Source: Georgenia_A wangjunii (GTDB lineage Bacteria; Actinomycetota; Actinomycetes; Actinomycetales; Actinomycetaceae). Taken from it: a stretch of 64,000 bases of DNA. Below the pieces are notes generated by a model. It was not told where the DNA came from and ran no database searches. It saw only the letters and a list, made by a program, of their open reading frames with translations. A program made the position numbers and the translations under genes. The stretch lies in assembly GCF_036421915.1 (NCBI RefSeq), contig NZ_JAZGOM010000004.1; one strand, written 5' to 3'. Shown piece after piece: positions 51,175 through 59,078 of the stretch; position 1 is the first letter of the stretch; each line of letters starts with the position of its first letter.

Positions 51175-51198
51175 GGCCCGCGCCGGACGGCGCGGGCC
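51175..51198 (-). terminator. Terminator hairpin after tig
   Basis: GGCCCGCGCC and GGCGCGGGCC form a perfect 10-bp stem with loop GGAC just downstream of the tig stop on the minus strand. The tail on that strand is not T-rich. Confidence 0.75.
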
Positions 51199-51218
51199 CC
51201 TCGTGGCGTGCTGGGTGG

Positions 51219-52691
51219 TCAGCTCTTGGCGGAGTCCGCCGAGGCCGCCGACGGCGCGCTCTCGGGCGAGTCCGGGCTGTCGGGCGAGTCGGCGCTGTCC
51301 GCGGACCCGGCGCTGTCGGCCGAGTCCGGGCTGTCGGGAGAGTCCGCCGAACCGGCCGAGCCGGAGCCGGCGACCGCGGCCTCGGCAGCGACCTTGGCCG
51401 CGGCGTCCTGCTCGTCCGAGCCGATGAACTCGCTCAGGTCGAGCTCGGCGCCGGCTGTGTCCTTGACCGTCGCCTGGCGCAGCGCGACGGCGAGGGACTT
51501 CGTGCGGGCGAGCTCGCCGACGAAGACGGGGATCTGGCCCGCCTTGTCCGCGCTGGAGATGAACTCGTTCGGGTCCATCCCGTACTGCTGGGCGTTCGAC
51601 AGGAGGAACTGGATGAGCTCGTTCTGGCTCACCGAGACCTCGAGCTTCTCGGCGAGGGCGTCGAGGAGGAACTGCTCACGCAGGAGGCTCTCGGTCTCCT
51701 CGCGGACCTCCTCGCCGTGCGGGTCGTCCTCGGCCTTGCCCTCGGCCTCGAGGTGGTTCTTGATCTCGGCGTCGACGACGCGCGTCGGCACGGGGAAGTC
51801 GACGGCGCCACGGAGGTGCTCGAGCATCTTGTCCCGGGCCTGGACGGCCTGGTTGGACGCCTTGTCCTTGGCGACCTGCGTGCGCAGGTCCTCGCGGAGC
51901 TCCTCGATCGTGTCGAACTCGCTCGCCAGCTGGGCGAACTCGTCGTCGACGGCGGGGAGGTCGCGCTCCTTGACGGTCGTGGCGGTGACCGTGATGTCCG
52001 CCTCCTCGCCCGCGCGCTCGCCGCCGGCGAGGGCCGCGGTGAACGTCGTCGTGTCGCCGGCGCTGAGGCCGGTGAGGGCGTCGTCGAGCCCCTCGAGCAT
52101 GTTCCCCGCGCCGATCTGGTACGAGACGCCGGAGACGGAGTCGACCTCCTCCTCACCGATCTTCGCGGTGAGGTCGATGACGACGAAGTCGCCGTCGGCG
52201 GCCGCACGGTCGACGCCGACGAGAGAGCCGAAGCGCTCGCGCAGCGCGTCGAGGCGGGCGTCGACGTCCTCGTCGGTCACGTCGACGGGGTCGACGGTCA
52301 GCTCGAGGCCCTCGAGCTCGGGGAGCGTGATCTCCGGGCGGATGTCCACCTCGGCGGTGAAGACGAGCTGGCCACCGGGCGTGCCGGACGTGGCCGGGAT
52401 CTCGGTGACGTCGACCTCGGGCTGGCCGAGGGGCTTGAGCTCGGCCTCGGTCACCGCCTTGCGGTAGAGGTCCGGGAGGGCGTCGTTGACGGCGTGCTCG
52501 ATGACGGCTGCGCGTCCGACCCGCTGGTCGATGATGCGTGCGGGCACCCGTCCCTTGCGGAATCCGGGCACGTTGACCTGCTCACCGATGTGGGAGTAGG
52601 CGTGGTCGAGGCTCGGCTTGAGCTCGTCGTACGACACCTCCACGGTCAGCTTGACCCGGGTGGGCTCAAGGTTCTCGACGGCGCTCTTCAC
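51219..52691 (-). CDS. tig: Trigger factor
   Basis: Ribosome-bound chaperone and peptidyl-prolyl isomerase, 490 residues from GTG 52691. The start gives the conserved VKSAVENLEPTRVKLTVEV and has GGAGAG seven bases upstream, better than GTG 52706. The ribosome-docking signature GFRKGRVP is near residue 45, the FKBP domain follows at about 150-240 and the helical arms at 260-430. The last 50 residues are a low-complexity Ser-Asp-Pro tail (repeats of SADSPDS) after EQDAAAKVAAEAAV. Acidic tails occur in other actinobacterial trigger factors, but the repeats here are very regular. Confidence 0.95.
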   Translation of the reverse strand: MKSAVENLEPTRVKLTVEVSYDELKPSLDHAYSHIGEQVNVPGFRKGRVPARIIDQRVGRAAVIEHAVNDALPDLYRKAVTEAELKPLGQPEVDVTEIPATSGTPGGQLVFTAEVDIRPEITLPELEGLELTVDPVDVTDEDVDARLDALRERFGSLVGVDRAAADGDFVVIDLTAKIGEEEVDSVSGVSYQIGAGNMLEGLDDALTGLSAGDTTTFTAALAGGERAGEEADITVTATTVKERDLPAVDDEFAQLASEFDTIEELREDLRTQVAKDKASNQAVQARDKMLEHLRGAVDFPVPTRVVDAEIKNHLEAEGKAEDDPHGEEVREETESLLREQFLLDALAEKLEVSVSQNELIQFLLSNAQQYGMDPNEFISSADKAGQIPVFVGELARTKSLAVALRQATVKDTAGAELDLSEFIGSDEQDAAAKVAAEAAVAGSGSAGSADSPDSPDSADSAGSADSADSPDSPDSPESAPSAASADSAKS

Positions 52692-52934
52692 TGCGGTGCT
52701 CTCCACTCATCGGATTCCGGGGACACCCTCGCCGTGGCGAGGGACGATCGTGCGGTCGGCGCGCGGGGCGCCTCGGCGTGCGGCTGGACCCGCACCGCTG
52801 GCGCGGGCCGAGACGGGCGGCGCACACAGACCCGGCCATCGTAGTGCACGCCTTAGCACGTCCGCGCGGCGGCGGCCGGGAAGGCGGGCGCCGCGCGGGC
52901 GGTCCAGGGCGCGGTCCCCCGCGGGCCGTCGTGG

Positions 52935-53008
52935 TCGGGGTGGCGGGATTCGAACCCACGGCCTTCCGCTCCCAAAGCGGATGCGCTACCAAGCTGCGCT
53001 ACACCCCG
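52935..53008 (-). tRNA. tRNA-Pro (anticodon TGG)
   Basis: A 74-nt cloverleaf on the minus strand: acceptor CGGGGTG / CACCCCG, D arm GCGC-AGCTTGGTA-GCGC, anticodon arm TCCGC-TTTGGGA-GCGGA with TGG, T arm GTGGG-TTCGAAT-CCCGC and discriminator A. CCA is not encoded. Confidence 0.97.
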
Positions 53009-53117
53009 TCGCCGAGGAGTCTAGGCCAGCGGGAACCGCCGGTCGGTGCGCGGCTGCTCGATGCACGGCGCGCAGGGCGTTAGACTTTGACCCGTGCCGG
53101 CTGCGATGCTGGCTCAC

Positions 53118-53191
53118 GCGGGTGTAGCTCAATGGTAGAGCCTCTGCCTTCCAAGCAGATGGTGCCGGTTCGATCCCGGTCACCCGCTCCA
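53118..53191 (+). tRNA. tRNA-Gly (anticodon TCC)
   Basis: A cloverleaf with acceptor GCGGGTG / CACCCGC, D arm AGCTCAATGGTAGAGC, anticodon arm CTCTGCC-TTCCAAG with TCC, T arm GCCGG-TTCGATC-CCGGT, and discriminator T followed by an encoded CCA. The structural part ends at 53188. Confidence 0.97.
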
Positions 53192-53262
53192 GCACTCCTC
53201 GGCGGCCGCAACGACGCGGCCCCTCCCCTCGCTCGCACAGCCCGCGCCCAGCCCTGCGAACG

Positions 53263-53302
53263 ACGAACGGCCGCCACCTCCGAGGAGGCAGCGGCCGTTC
53301 GT
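53263..53302. terminator. Bidirectional terminator between tRNA-Gly and rpmF
   Basis: ACGAACGGCCG and CGGCCGTTCGT form a perfect 11-bp stem, and the loop holds a second short CCTCC/GGAGG pairing. It serves the converging tRNA-Gly and rpmF transcripts. Confidence 0.8.
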
Positions 53303-53324
53303 CCGTCCGGGGAACCGGCGAGGA

Positions 53325-53492
53325 TCAGTCCTCGACGAGCATCCCCTTCTGGTAAGCCTTGGCCAGGCGCCGGGGCACCTGGATCTCCCGGCCCTGCACG
53401 CGGACGGCGACGAGCTCGGTGAGCTGCGCCTTCCACTGGGACCGGCGAGAGCGGGTGTTGCTGCGGGACATCTTGCGCTTCGGAACTGCCAT
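53325..53492 (-). CDS. rpmF: 50S ribosomal protein L32
   Basis: Small basic large-subunit protein of 55 residues beginning MAVPKRKMSRSNTRSRRSQWK. It has no cysteines, so it belongs to the zinc-free type; in species with both types the zinc-free one is often made when zinc is scarce. A second, zinc-binding copy could exist elsewhere. The gene is monocistronic as far as seen, converges on tRNA-Gly and has a GGAGCGGC-like ribosome site upstream of ATG 53492. It is too small to mistake for anything else because of its N-terminal signature. Confidence 0.95.
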   Translation of the reverse strand: MAVPKRKMSRSNTRSRRSQWKAQLTELVAVRVQGREIQVPRRLAKAYQKGMLVED

Positions 53493-53694
53493 GTGCCCTG
53501 CCGCTCCTTTCGTGGTCGAGACGATTGCCGTCGTATATCTTGCCACGGCCACGGGCCTGGTGACGAACCCGACCTCGCGGGCTCGCTGTGAGGTTCCCCG
53601 CTCGCCGCGCCGCGGTCCCGACCGTCGTGGCTGCGGCACCGCCGTCGCGCCGTGCGGTTCCCCGCCCGGCGCCGCTCGCGACGATACTCGGTCC

Positions 53695-54348
53695 ATGCCC
53701 GAGCCCACCCCGCCCGAGGTCCGCACCCTCGCCCGCGGGACGACCGCCACCGAGCTCGAGGTGCGTCGCTCGCGCTTCATCACGTGGCTGCGGCGAGCCG
53801 ACGACGAGGCCGCGGCCCGCGCGCTCATGGCCGACGCGCGCGCGGCGTTCCCGGACGCCCGGCACCACTGCTCGGCCTTCGTCGTCCGCGTGCCGGGGGC
53901 CAACCTCGTCGAGCGCTCCTCCGACGACGGCGAGCCCGCGGGCACCGCGGGGATGCCGATGCTCGAGGTGCTGCGCGGCAGCGGCCTCGTCGACGTCGCC
54001 GCCGTCGTTGTCCGGTACTTCGGCGGGGTCAAGCTCGGCACCGGCGGGCTCGTGCGCGCCTACTCCGACGCCGTCCGCGGGGCGCTCCAGGCGGCGCCCC
54101 GCGTCGCGCTCCAGCGCCTGGGCCTGTGGGACGTCCACCTCCCCCACGCCGAGGCCGGTCGCGTCGAGGCCGAGCTCCGCGCCCGGGGCGTCCTCGTCCA
54201 CGACGTCGGCTACGGCCCGCAGGTCCGTCTCACCCTCGCGACGAACGACGACGCCGCGCTCCGCTCCTCGCTCGCGAGCCTCACCGGCGGTGCGGGCGAG
54301 CTGATCGACGCCGGGGAGACGACGACGGAACGGCCCGTGCGGTCCTGA
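53695..54348 (+). CDS. IMPACT/YigZ family protein
   Basis: A 217-residue member of the IMPACT (UPF0029) family, which has a ribosomal-S5-like N-terminal domain and a C-terminal EF-G domain IV-like part. Signature motifs are RRSRFITWLRRAD, HHCSAFVV, SSDDGEPAGTAGMPML and VVVRYFGGVKLGTGGLVRAY near residue 110. The molecular role in bacteria is not settled; eukaryotic IMPACT modulates translation control. ATG 53695 is preferred because earlier in-frame codons are unconserved low-complexity sequence. The next hydrolase gene starts 43 bases later. Confidence 0.92.
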   Translation: MPEPTPPEVRTLARGTTATELEVRRSRFITWLRRADDEAAARALMADARAAFPDARHHCSAFVVRVPGANLVERSSDDGEPAGTAGMPMLEVLRGSGLVDVAAVVVRYFGGVKLGTGGLVRAYSDAVRGALQAAPRVALQRLGLWDVHLPHAEAGRVEAELRARGVLVHDVGYGPQVRLTLATNDDAALRSSLASLTGGAGELIDAGETTTERPVRS

Positions 54349-54391
54349 GGGACCAGGATGGCAGCGACCGTCGGCACGAGAAGGAGGACGC

Positions 54392-55324
54392 ATGGACGAC
54401 CGCTACGAGCCCTTCGTCCCGGCACCCGCTGACGGCGTCACGGCCGAACGACGGTCGTCGTGGTTCCCGTGGCGCGACATGTCCGTCTGCGTCGAGCACG
54501 TCGGCGCGCCCGACGCCCCCGTGCGGCTCGTCCTCCTCCACGGAGCCGGCGGCAACGCTGCCGCGATGTGGCCCTTCGCCTCCCGGTTCGCGGCGCTCGG
54601 CGCCCACGTCACGGTCCCCGACCTCCCGGGCTACGGGCTCACCCGCGTCGCCGACCGCGCCGGCGTCCGGTACGAGCACTGGCGGGACGTCGTCGCCGAC
54701 CTCGTGCGCGCCGAGGCCGACGACCGGCCGCTCGTGCTCCTCGGCGCGAGCATGGGCGGTCTCCTCGCCTACGACGTCGCGGCCGCCACCGGGCTGGCCT
54801 CCTCGCTGGTCGTCACCTGCCTGCTCGACCCGCGCGAGCGGGACGTGCGCGCCCGGCTCTCGTGGCACCCGCTGCTCGGCGCGCTCGCCGGTCCCGTGCT
54901 CCACGTGGCCGCGGGGCCGCTGGCGCGCGTGCAGGTGCCGATCCGCTGGATCGCCGACATGCGTCACATCAGCAACGACCCCCGGCTCGTGCGCGCCGTC
55001 GTCCGGGACCGCGCCGGCGGTGGCGGGCGGATGCCGCTCGGCTGGATGCGCAGCTTCCTCGAGTGGGTGCCGGCCGTCGAGCCGGAGGAGCTCACCGGGA
55101 CACCGGTGCTCATGGCTCACCCCGCGCTGGACCGGTGGACGCCCCTCGCGATCAGCGCGCGGTTCTTCGACCGCATCTCGGCGCCCACGGAGCTCGTGCT
55201 GCTCGACGGGGCCGGCCACTTCCCGGTGGAGCAGCCCGGCTTCGACCAGCTCCTCGCCGCGGTCGCGCGGGTCGTCGGGGGTCTCACGCACCCCGATGCC
55301 GCTCCGGCCGCGGTCCCGGCCTGA
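54392..55324 (+). CDS. Alpha/beta hydrolase
   Basis: A soluble alpha/beta-hydrolase of 310 residues with LVLLHGAGGNAAAMWPF (oxyanion region), the nucleophile elbow LLGASMGGLLAYD, the acid in MAHPALDRWTPLAI and the histidine in DGAGHFPVEQPG. All triad members are present, so it is likely active, but the ester or amide substrate is unknown. GAAGGAGG lies five bases before ATG 54392. The cap between strands 6 and 7 is about 80 residues and hydrophobic (HPLLGALAGPVLHVAAGPLA), suggesting a lipid-like substrate. It is probably co-transcribed with the IMPACT gene upstream. Confidence 0.9.
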   Translation: MDDRYEPFVPAPADGVTAERRSSWFPWRDMSVCVEHVGAPDAPVRLVLLHGAGGNAAAMWPFASRFAALGAHVTVPDLPGYGLTRVADRAGVRYEHWRDVVADLVRAEADDRPLVLLGASMGGLLAYDVAAATGLASSLVVTCLLDPRERDVRARLSWHPLLGALAGPVLHVAAGPLARVQVPIRWIADMRHISNDPRLVRAVVRDRAGGGGRMPLGWMRSFLEWVPAVEPEELTGTPVLMAHPALDRWTPLAISARFFDRISAPTELVLLDGAGHFPVEQPGFDQLLAAVARVVGGLTHPDAAPAAVPA

Positions 55325-55391
55325 GCACGGAGACCTCACGGGGACGGCGTAACGCCTCGCCGGCGGCCAGTGCCGTTCTACGGTGAACGCC

Positions 55392-55829
55392 ATGGCAGAG
55401 CCGCAGCGGTGGTACCCCGACGCCGGGAGGAGCCGCTTCCACGGGGTCGCGGTGGTCATCGGCGTCGTCATCCTCGTCTTCGCGGTCTACCGGGTGGTCG
55501 CCTACCCGCACGAGGACCGCAACGACGGCATCGCCACCGTCCTGTTCTTCCTCCAGGCAGCCGCCCTGCTCGGCATGGGCGGAGGCGGGCGGCGGACGTT
55601 CGTCGAGGCGGACGACGCCGGTATCGCGGTGGCGAACGGCTGGCGTCCGCGCCAAATCCCGTGGGGCGACATCACCGAGCTGCGCCCGAACGTCCCGTAC
55701 TCGTGGGCCACGCTCGTCGTCGTCCGCCGCGACGGCACGGAGGTGGAGCTTCCGCTGCCCGCGGACCACCGCGGCCTCCTCGACCGGTGGGAGGCTGTGG
55801 CGTCCCACCGGGAGCCCCCCGCACCCTGA
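55392..55829 (+). CDS. Membrane protein with a PH-like soluble domain
   Basis: A 145-residue protein with two hydrophobic segments (VAVVIGVVILVFAVYRVVAY and IATVLFFLQAAALLGMG) followed by a small beta-rich domain (GIAVANGWRPRQIPWGDITELR and TLVVVRRDGTEVELPLP) like the bacterial PH domains of DUF-type proteins. No function is known. ATG 55392 is chosen over GTG 55383, three codons earlier. It precedes the cysteine leader by about 100 bases but is probably a separate unit. Confidence 0.7.
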   Translation: MAEPQRWYPDAGRSRFHGVAVVIGVVILVFAVYRVVAYPHEDRNDGIATVLFFLQAAALLGMGGGGRRTFVEADDAGIAVANGWRPRQIPWGDITELRPNVPYSWATLVVVRRDGTEVELPLPADHRGLLDRWEAVASHREPPAP

Positions 55830-55931
55830 GGCGTGCCGCGGGAGACATTGCCAACACGTTGATCGGTCCGGGGCCGTGGTTTAGGGTTCAAGAAGGTGTC
55901 AGCCCCGGCGCGGAAGGAGAACGCAGCAGCG

Positions 55932-55988
55932 ATGAGCGCGCTCGCCGTCCCCACCTCCGCCCCCTGCGGCTGCCGCACCTGTCTGTAG
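55932..55988 (+). CDS. Cysteine-codon leader peptide upstream of cysK
   Basis: An 18-codon open reading frame, MSALAVPTSAPCGCRTCL, with three cysteine codons in the last seven. A GAAGGAG ribosome-binding site lies about 12 bases upstream. It ends about 118 bases before cysK. Cysteine-rich short leaders are known in mycobacteria and other actinobacteria as attenuators of sulphur operons: stalling at Cys codons when cysteine is scarce relieves a structure that blocks downstream expression. The role here is inferred from position, composition and the hairpin that follows. Confidence 0.8.
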   Translation: MSALAVPTSAPCGCRTCL

Positions 55989-56030
55989 AGCGCCCGGCTC
56001 TACCGTGCGGCGCTGCCGCATGCCAGGCGC
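55989..56030 (+). promoter_or_regulatory. Attenuator-like hairpins after the cysteine leader
   Basis: TGCGGC-GCT-GCCGCA (56006-56020) is a perfect 6-bp hairpin nested within AGCGCC/GGCGCT (56 bases wide region 55989-56030), while AGAGC/GCTCT at 55987-56001 can form an alternative stem. Such mutually exclusive stems fit ribosome-mediated attenuation. Confidence 0.55.
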
Positions 56031-56106
56031 TCCCCCGGCCCCCGCGAGGACGCGGCGCGGTCCCACCCAGCGACACCCCACCCCCCTACCTGCGAAGGAT
56101 CGATCC

Positions 56107-57042
56107 ATGGCACGCATCTACGACGACGTCACGGCCCTCATCGGCCGGACCCCGCTCGTCCGTCTCAACAGGGTCACCGAGGGCTCCAAGGCCACGGTCC
56201 TGGCCAAGCTCGAGTTCTACAACCCCGCCAACTCCGTCAAGGACCGCATCGGCGTCTCGATCGTCGACGCCGCCGAGCAGTCCGGCGCCCTGACCCCCGG
56301 CGGAACGATCGTCGAGGCGACGTCCGGCAACACCGGCATCGCGCTGGCGATGGTCGGCGCCGCCCGCGGCTACGACGTCGTCCTCGCCATGCCGGAGACG
56401 ATGAGCAAGGAGCGCCGCGCCCTCCTCCGCGCGTTCGGTGCCGAGCTCATCCTCACCCCCGGCTCGGAGGGCATGAAGGGCGCCGTCGCCAAGGCCGAGG
56501 CGATCGCCGCCGAGCGACCCGGAGCCATCCTCGCCCGCCAGTTCGCCAACGAGGCCAACCCGGCGATCCACCGCAAGACGACCGCCGAGGAGGTCTGGAA
56601 CGACACGGACGGCGAGGTCGACTACTTCGTCGCCGGCATCGGGACCGGCGGCACCATCACCGGTGTGGGCCAGGTGCTGCGCGAGCGCAAGCCCGGCATC
56701 AAGATCGTCGCGGTCGAGCCCGCCGAGTCCCCGATCCTCAACGGCGGCCAGCCCGGTCCGCACAAGATCCAGGGCATCGGCGCGAACTTCGTCCCCGAGA
56801 TCCTCGACACCGAGGTCTACGACGAGGTCATCGACGTCAACCTCGAGCAGGCGACGGTGGTCGCTCGACGCCTCGCTGCGGAGGAGGGCATCTTCGCCGG
56901 CATCTCGTCCGGCGCCGCCGTCCACGCAGCCCTGGAGATCGCCGCCAGGCCCGAGGCCGCGGGCAAGACGATCGTCGTCATCATCCCGAGCTTCGGCGAG
57001 CGGTACCTCTCCACCCCGCTCTACAGCGAGTTCGCCGACTGA
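56107..57042 (+). CDS. cysK: Cysteine synthase A (O-acetylserine sulfhydrylase)
   Basis: PLP enzyme joining O-acetylserine with sulphide to make cysteine, 311 residues. The PLP lysine is in NPANSVKDR (Lys 45), the substrate loop TSGNTGIA is near residue 72, and GIGTGGTITGVGQ binds the PLP phosphate. GISSGAAVHAALE closes the site. ATG 56107 has AAGGA nine bases upstream. The serine acetyltransferase gene begins two bases after its stop, so CysK and CysE are made together and probably form the cysteine synthase complex. The C terminus ends in EFAD rather than the classic Ile peptide acceptor. Confidence 0.97.
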   Translation: MARIYDDVTALIGRTPLVRLNRVTEGSKATVLAKLEFYNPANSVKDRIGVSIVDAAEQSGALTPGGTIVEATSGNTGIALAMVGAARGYDVVLAMPETMSKERRALLRAFGAELILTPGSEGMKGAVAKAEAIAAERPGAILARQFANEANPAIHRKTTAEEVWNDTDGEVDYFVAGIGTGGTITGVGQVLRERKPGIKIVAVEPAESPILNGGQPGPHKIQGIGANFVPEILDTEVYDEVIDVNLEQATVVARRLAAEEGIFAGISSGAAVHAALEIAARPEAAGKTIVVIIPSFGERYLSTPLYSEFAD

Positions 57043-57043
57043 C

Positions 57044-57628
57044 GTGCACGACTCGGACGTGCGGTTCCTCGACCTGCTGCGCGAGGACCTCGAGGCTGCG
57101 CGCCGCGGTGACCCCGCCGCGCGCAGCCTCGTCGAGGTCGCGCTCGGGTACCCGGGCGTCCACGCGCTGTGGATCCACCGGCTCTCGCACCGCATGTGGC
57201 ACGCCTCGCCGCTCCTGAAACTGCCCGCCCGGCTCATCTCCCAGCTCGCGCGCGCCCTCACCGGCGTCGAGATCCACCCCGGTGCCTCGCTCGGGCGGCG
57301 CCTGTTCATCGACCACGGGATGGGCGTCGTCATCGGCGAGACCGCCGAGGTGGGCGAGGACGTCGTCCTCTTCCACGGGACGACGCTCGGCGGGCGGTCG
57401 ATGACCCACGGCAAGCGGCACCCTACGGTGGGCGACCGCGTCACGATCGGCGCGGGTGCGAAGGTGCTCGGCCCGGTCCATGTCGGCGACGACGCGCGGA
57501 TCGGCGCCAACGCCGTCGTCGTCAAGGACGTCCCCGCCGGGGCCGTGGCGGTCGGCGTACCAGGCCGGGTGCGCACGGCCCCCGTCGGTGACGTGGACCC
57601 GTTCGCGGACCCTGCGATCTACATCTAG
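57044..57628 (+). CDS. cysE: Serine O-acetyltransferase
   Basis: Acetylates serine from acetyl-CoA, the committed step of cysteine synthesis, 194 residues. A short N-terminal helical part (LLREDLEAARRGDPAARS) precedes a left-handed beta-helix of hexapeptide repeats with IHPGASLGRRLFIDHGMGVVIGETAEVG, GTTLGG and HPTVGDRVTIGAGAKVLGP, which include the catalytic His/Asp region. The start is GTG 57044. The protein ends DPAIYI, and a C-terminal Ile is what binds in the CysK active site. This size is typical of the short actinobacterial/Bacillus form. Confidence 0.96.
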   Translation: MHDSDVRFLDLLREDLEAARRGDPAARSLVEVALGYPGVHALWIHRLSHRMWHASPLLKLPARLISQLARALTGVEIHPGASLGRRLFIDHGMGVVIGETAEVGEDVVLFHGTTLGGRSMTHGKRHPTVGDRVTIGAGAKVLGPVHVGDDARIGANAVVVKDVPAGAVAVGVPGRVRTAPVGDVDPFADPAIYI

Positions 57629-57703
57629 CGCGACGGCGGCGGGCTCGCAGGCGTCGGCGCGGCCGGCGAGCGCTGCGTCGGCCGCGTGGTCCCGGCGACG
57701 TGA

Positions 57704-57739
57704 CGGGGCGAGGCGCCCGGATCCTGGCGCCCCGCCCCG
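57704..57739. terminator. Bidirectional terminator after cysE
   Basis: CGGGGCG-A-GGCGCC and GGCGCC-C-CGCCCCG form a 13-bp stem with one mismatch and an 8-base loop, between converging cysE and the ScyD/ScyE-like gene. The T-run is lacking, as elsewhere in this GC-rich window. Confidence 0.7.
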
Positions 57740-57746
57740 GCAGCGG

Positions 57747-58847
57747 TCAGTGACGGCCCGACGACGCGCGGAGGGTGACGATCTTCCCCGCGCCGAAGGC
57801 GTCGGTCGAGACGTACAGGCGCCCGTCGGACCACTCGACGCCCGCCGGCTGGTTGAGCGTCGCCACCGTGGAGACCTTGCCCCGGCGGGAGATCGCGGAC
57901 ACCTCGTTCCCGAACAGCTCCGCGACGTAGACGGTCCCGTCCGGAGCCACGGCGAGGTTCGTCGCGCCGGCGAAGCCCCGCGCGAGCAGGCGCACGCGCC
58001 CGCTCCACGGCTCGACGGTGTAGACCGAGCCGTTGGCCCCGAGGCTGCCGTCCTCGGGACCGCCCGGGAGGGTCGAGACGTAGAGCAGCCCGTTGCGGCC
58101 GACCTCGACGTCGGTGGGCACCGACTCGAGCATCATGACGTGCCCCGCGACGCACGGGTCGACGCCGTTCGCCTCCGCCATCTCGGCCGTGATCCGCACG
58201 GGGGTGCCGGGCAGCACCGCCACCGTGCGCACCTTCCCCCACCGGTCGACCCTGAGGACGGCGTTCGCGGCCGCGTCGGCGACGTAGAGCTCGCCGCCGA
58301 CCGTGACCGAGCCGTACGGGTGCGAGTCGACGAGGCCCTGGTAGGGCGCGAGGGCGCCGGGCGGGAGCGTCGCGAGGCACTCCGGGCTGAGCCCCTGGAA
58401 CCCGTAGGTGGTCCGGCCGTCGGGGTTCTTCGTCGCCTCGTGGTGGTCGAGGTCGGCGATCTGACGCACCCGCCCGTTGGGCGAGCGCTGCTTGATGACG
58501 GCCGAGAGCTCTCCGCCCTCCTCCGTCGGGTAGGCCGTCTCGGCCCACGTGAGCGTGCCCCGGTGGGTCGAGACCGCCGCGATCTCGATGCCGTGCGGAC
58601 CGACGAGATCACGGGACCGACCCCGGTGGTCGATCCGGGTCAGCGCCCCGGCGAACGCCTGACCGACGTAGAGGGTGCCCGGACGCTCGACGTCGAACGT
58701 GAGCGGGCTGACGAGGTTCTCGGCGACCGTCACCGGGCGGTCCGGCCGCGGGTGCGAGCCGTGGGCGGCGGCGGGCGGGGCGAGCGCGAGCCCGAGCGCG
58801 AGGGCGCCGGCGGCGCCGAGAGCGAGCGGCTTCCAGGAACGTTGCAT
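57747..58847 (-). CDS. Secreted ScyD/ScyE family beta-propeller protein
   Basis: An exported protein of 366 residues. The Sec signal peptide (PLALGAAGALALGLALAPPAAAHG) ends near residue 28 with an AAA-H cleavage region and no lipobox. The rest is an NHL/SMP-30-like six-bladed beta-propeller with repeated VxxDGxVYVAELFGN and SDGRLYVSTDAFGAG strands. The ScyD/ScyE name comes from cyanobacterial scytonemin clusters; homologues are widespread in actinobacteria with unknown roles. ATG 58847 has GGAGGAGA upstream. It is monocistronic and converges on cysE. Confidence 0.88.
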   Translation of the reverse strand: MQRSWKPLALGAAGALALGLALAPPAAAHGSHPRPDRPVTVAENLVSPLTFDVERPGTLYVGQAFAGALTRIDHRGRSRDLVGPHGIEIAAVSTHRGTLTWAETAYPTEEGGELSAVIKQRSPNGRVRQIADLDHHEATKNPDGRTTYGFQGLSPECLATLPPGALAPYQGLVDSHPYGSVTVGGELYVADAAANAVLRVDRWGKVRTVAVLPGTPVRITAEMAEANGVDPCVAGHVMMLESVPTDVEVGRNGLLYVSTLPGGPEDGSLGANGSVYTVEPWSGRVRLLARGFAGATNLAVAPDGTVYVAELFGNEVSAISRRGKVSTVATLNQPAGVEWSDGRLYVSTDAFGAGKIVTLRASSGRH

Positions 58848-59078
58848 GGGTTCTCCTCCTCGAGACCCGGGGTACGCCCGGAGTGGGCGTGGACGCACGC
58901 TAGTGCGCGGCGCCCGGCGGGCGACATGCCTCATCGGGCAGCTGACCGGGCGCTCTCGCCTGCCGTCGGGCACCCCGAGCGGGCACGACCGAGGCGGCGC
59001 GCGACGAGGCGGCGCGGGGCGCGGGCGAAGCAGCGCGGGCCGACCAGCGCCGCGGGAGAAGCGGGGGCGGGGTGCGGC

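Noticed and set aside
51004..51218. A ClgR site before clpP1
   Set aside because: A CGCTGGACGCC stretch is near the motif but does not match the required CGC...GCG dyad.
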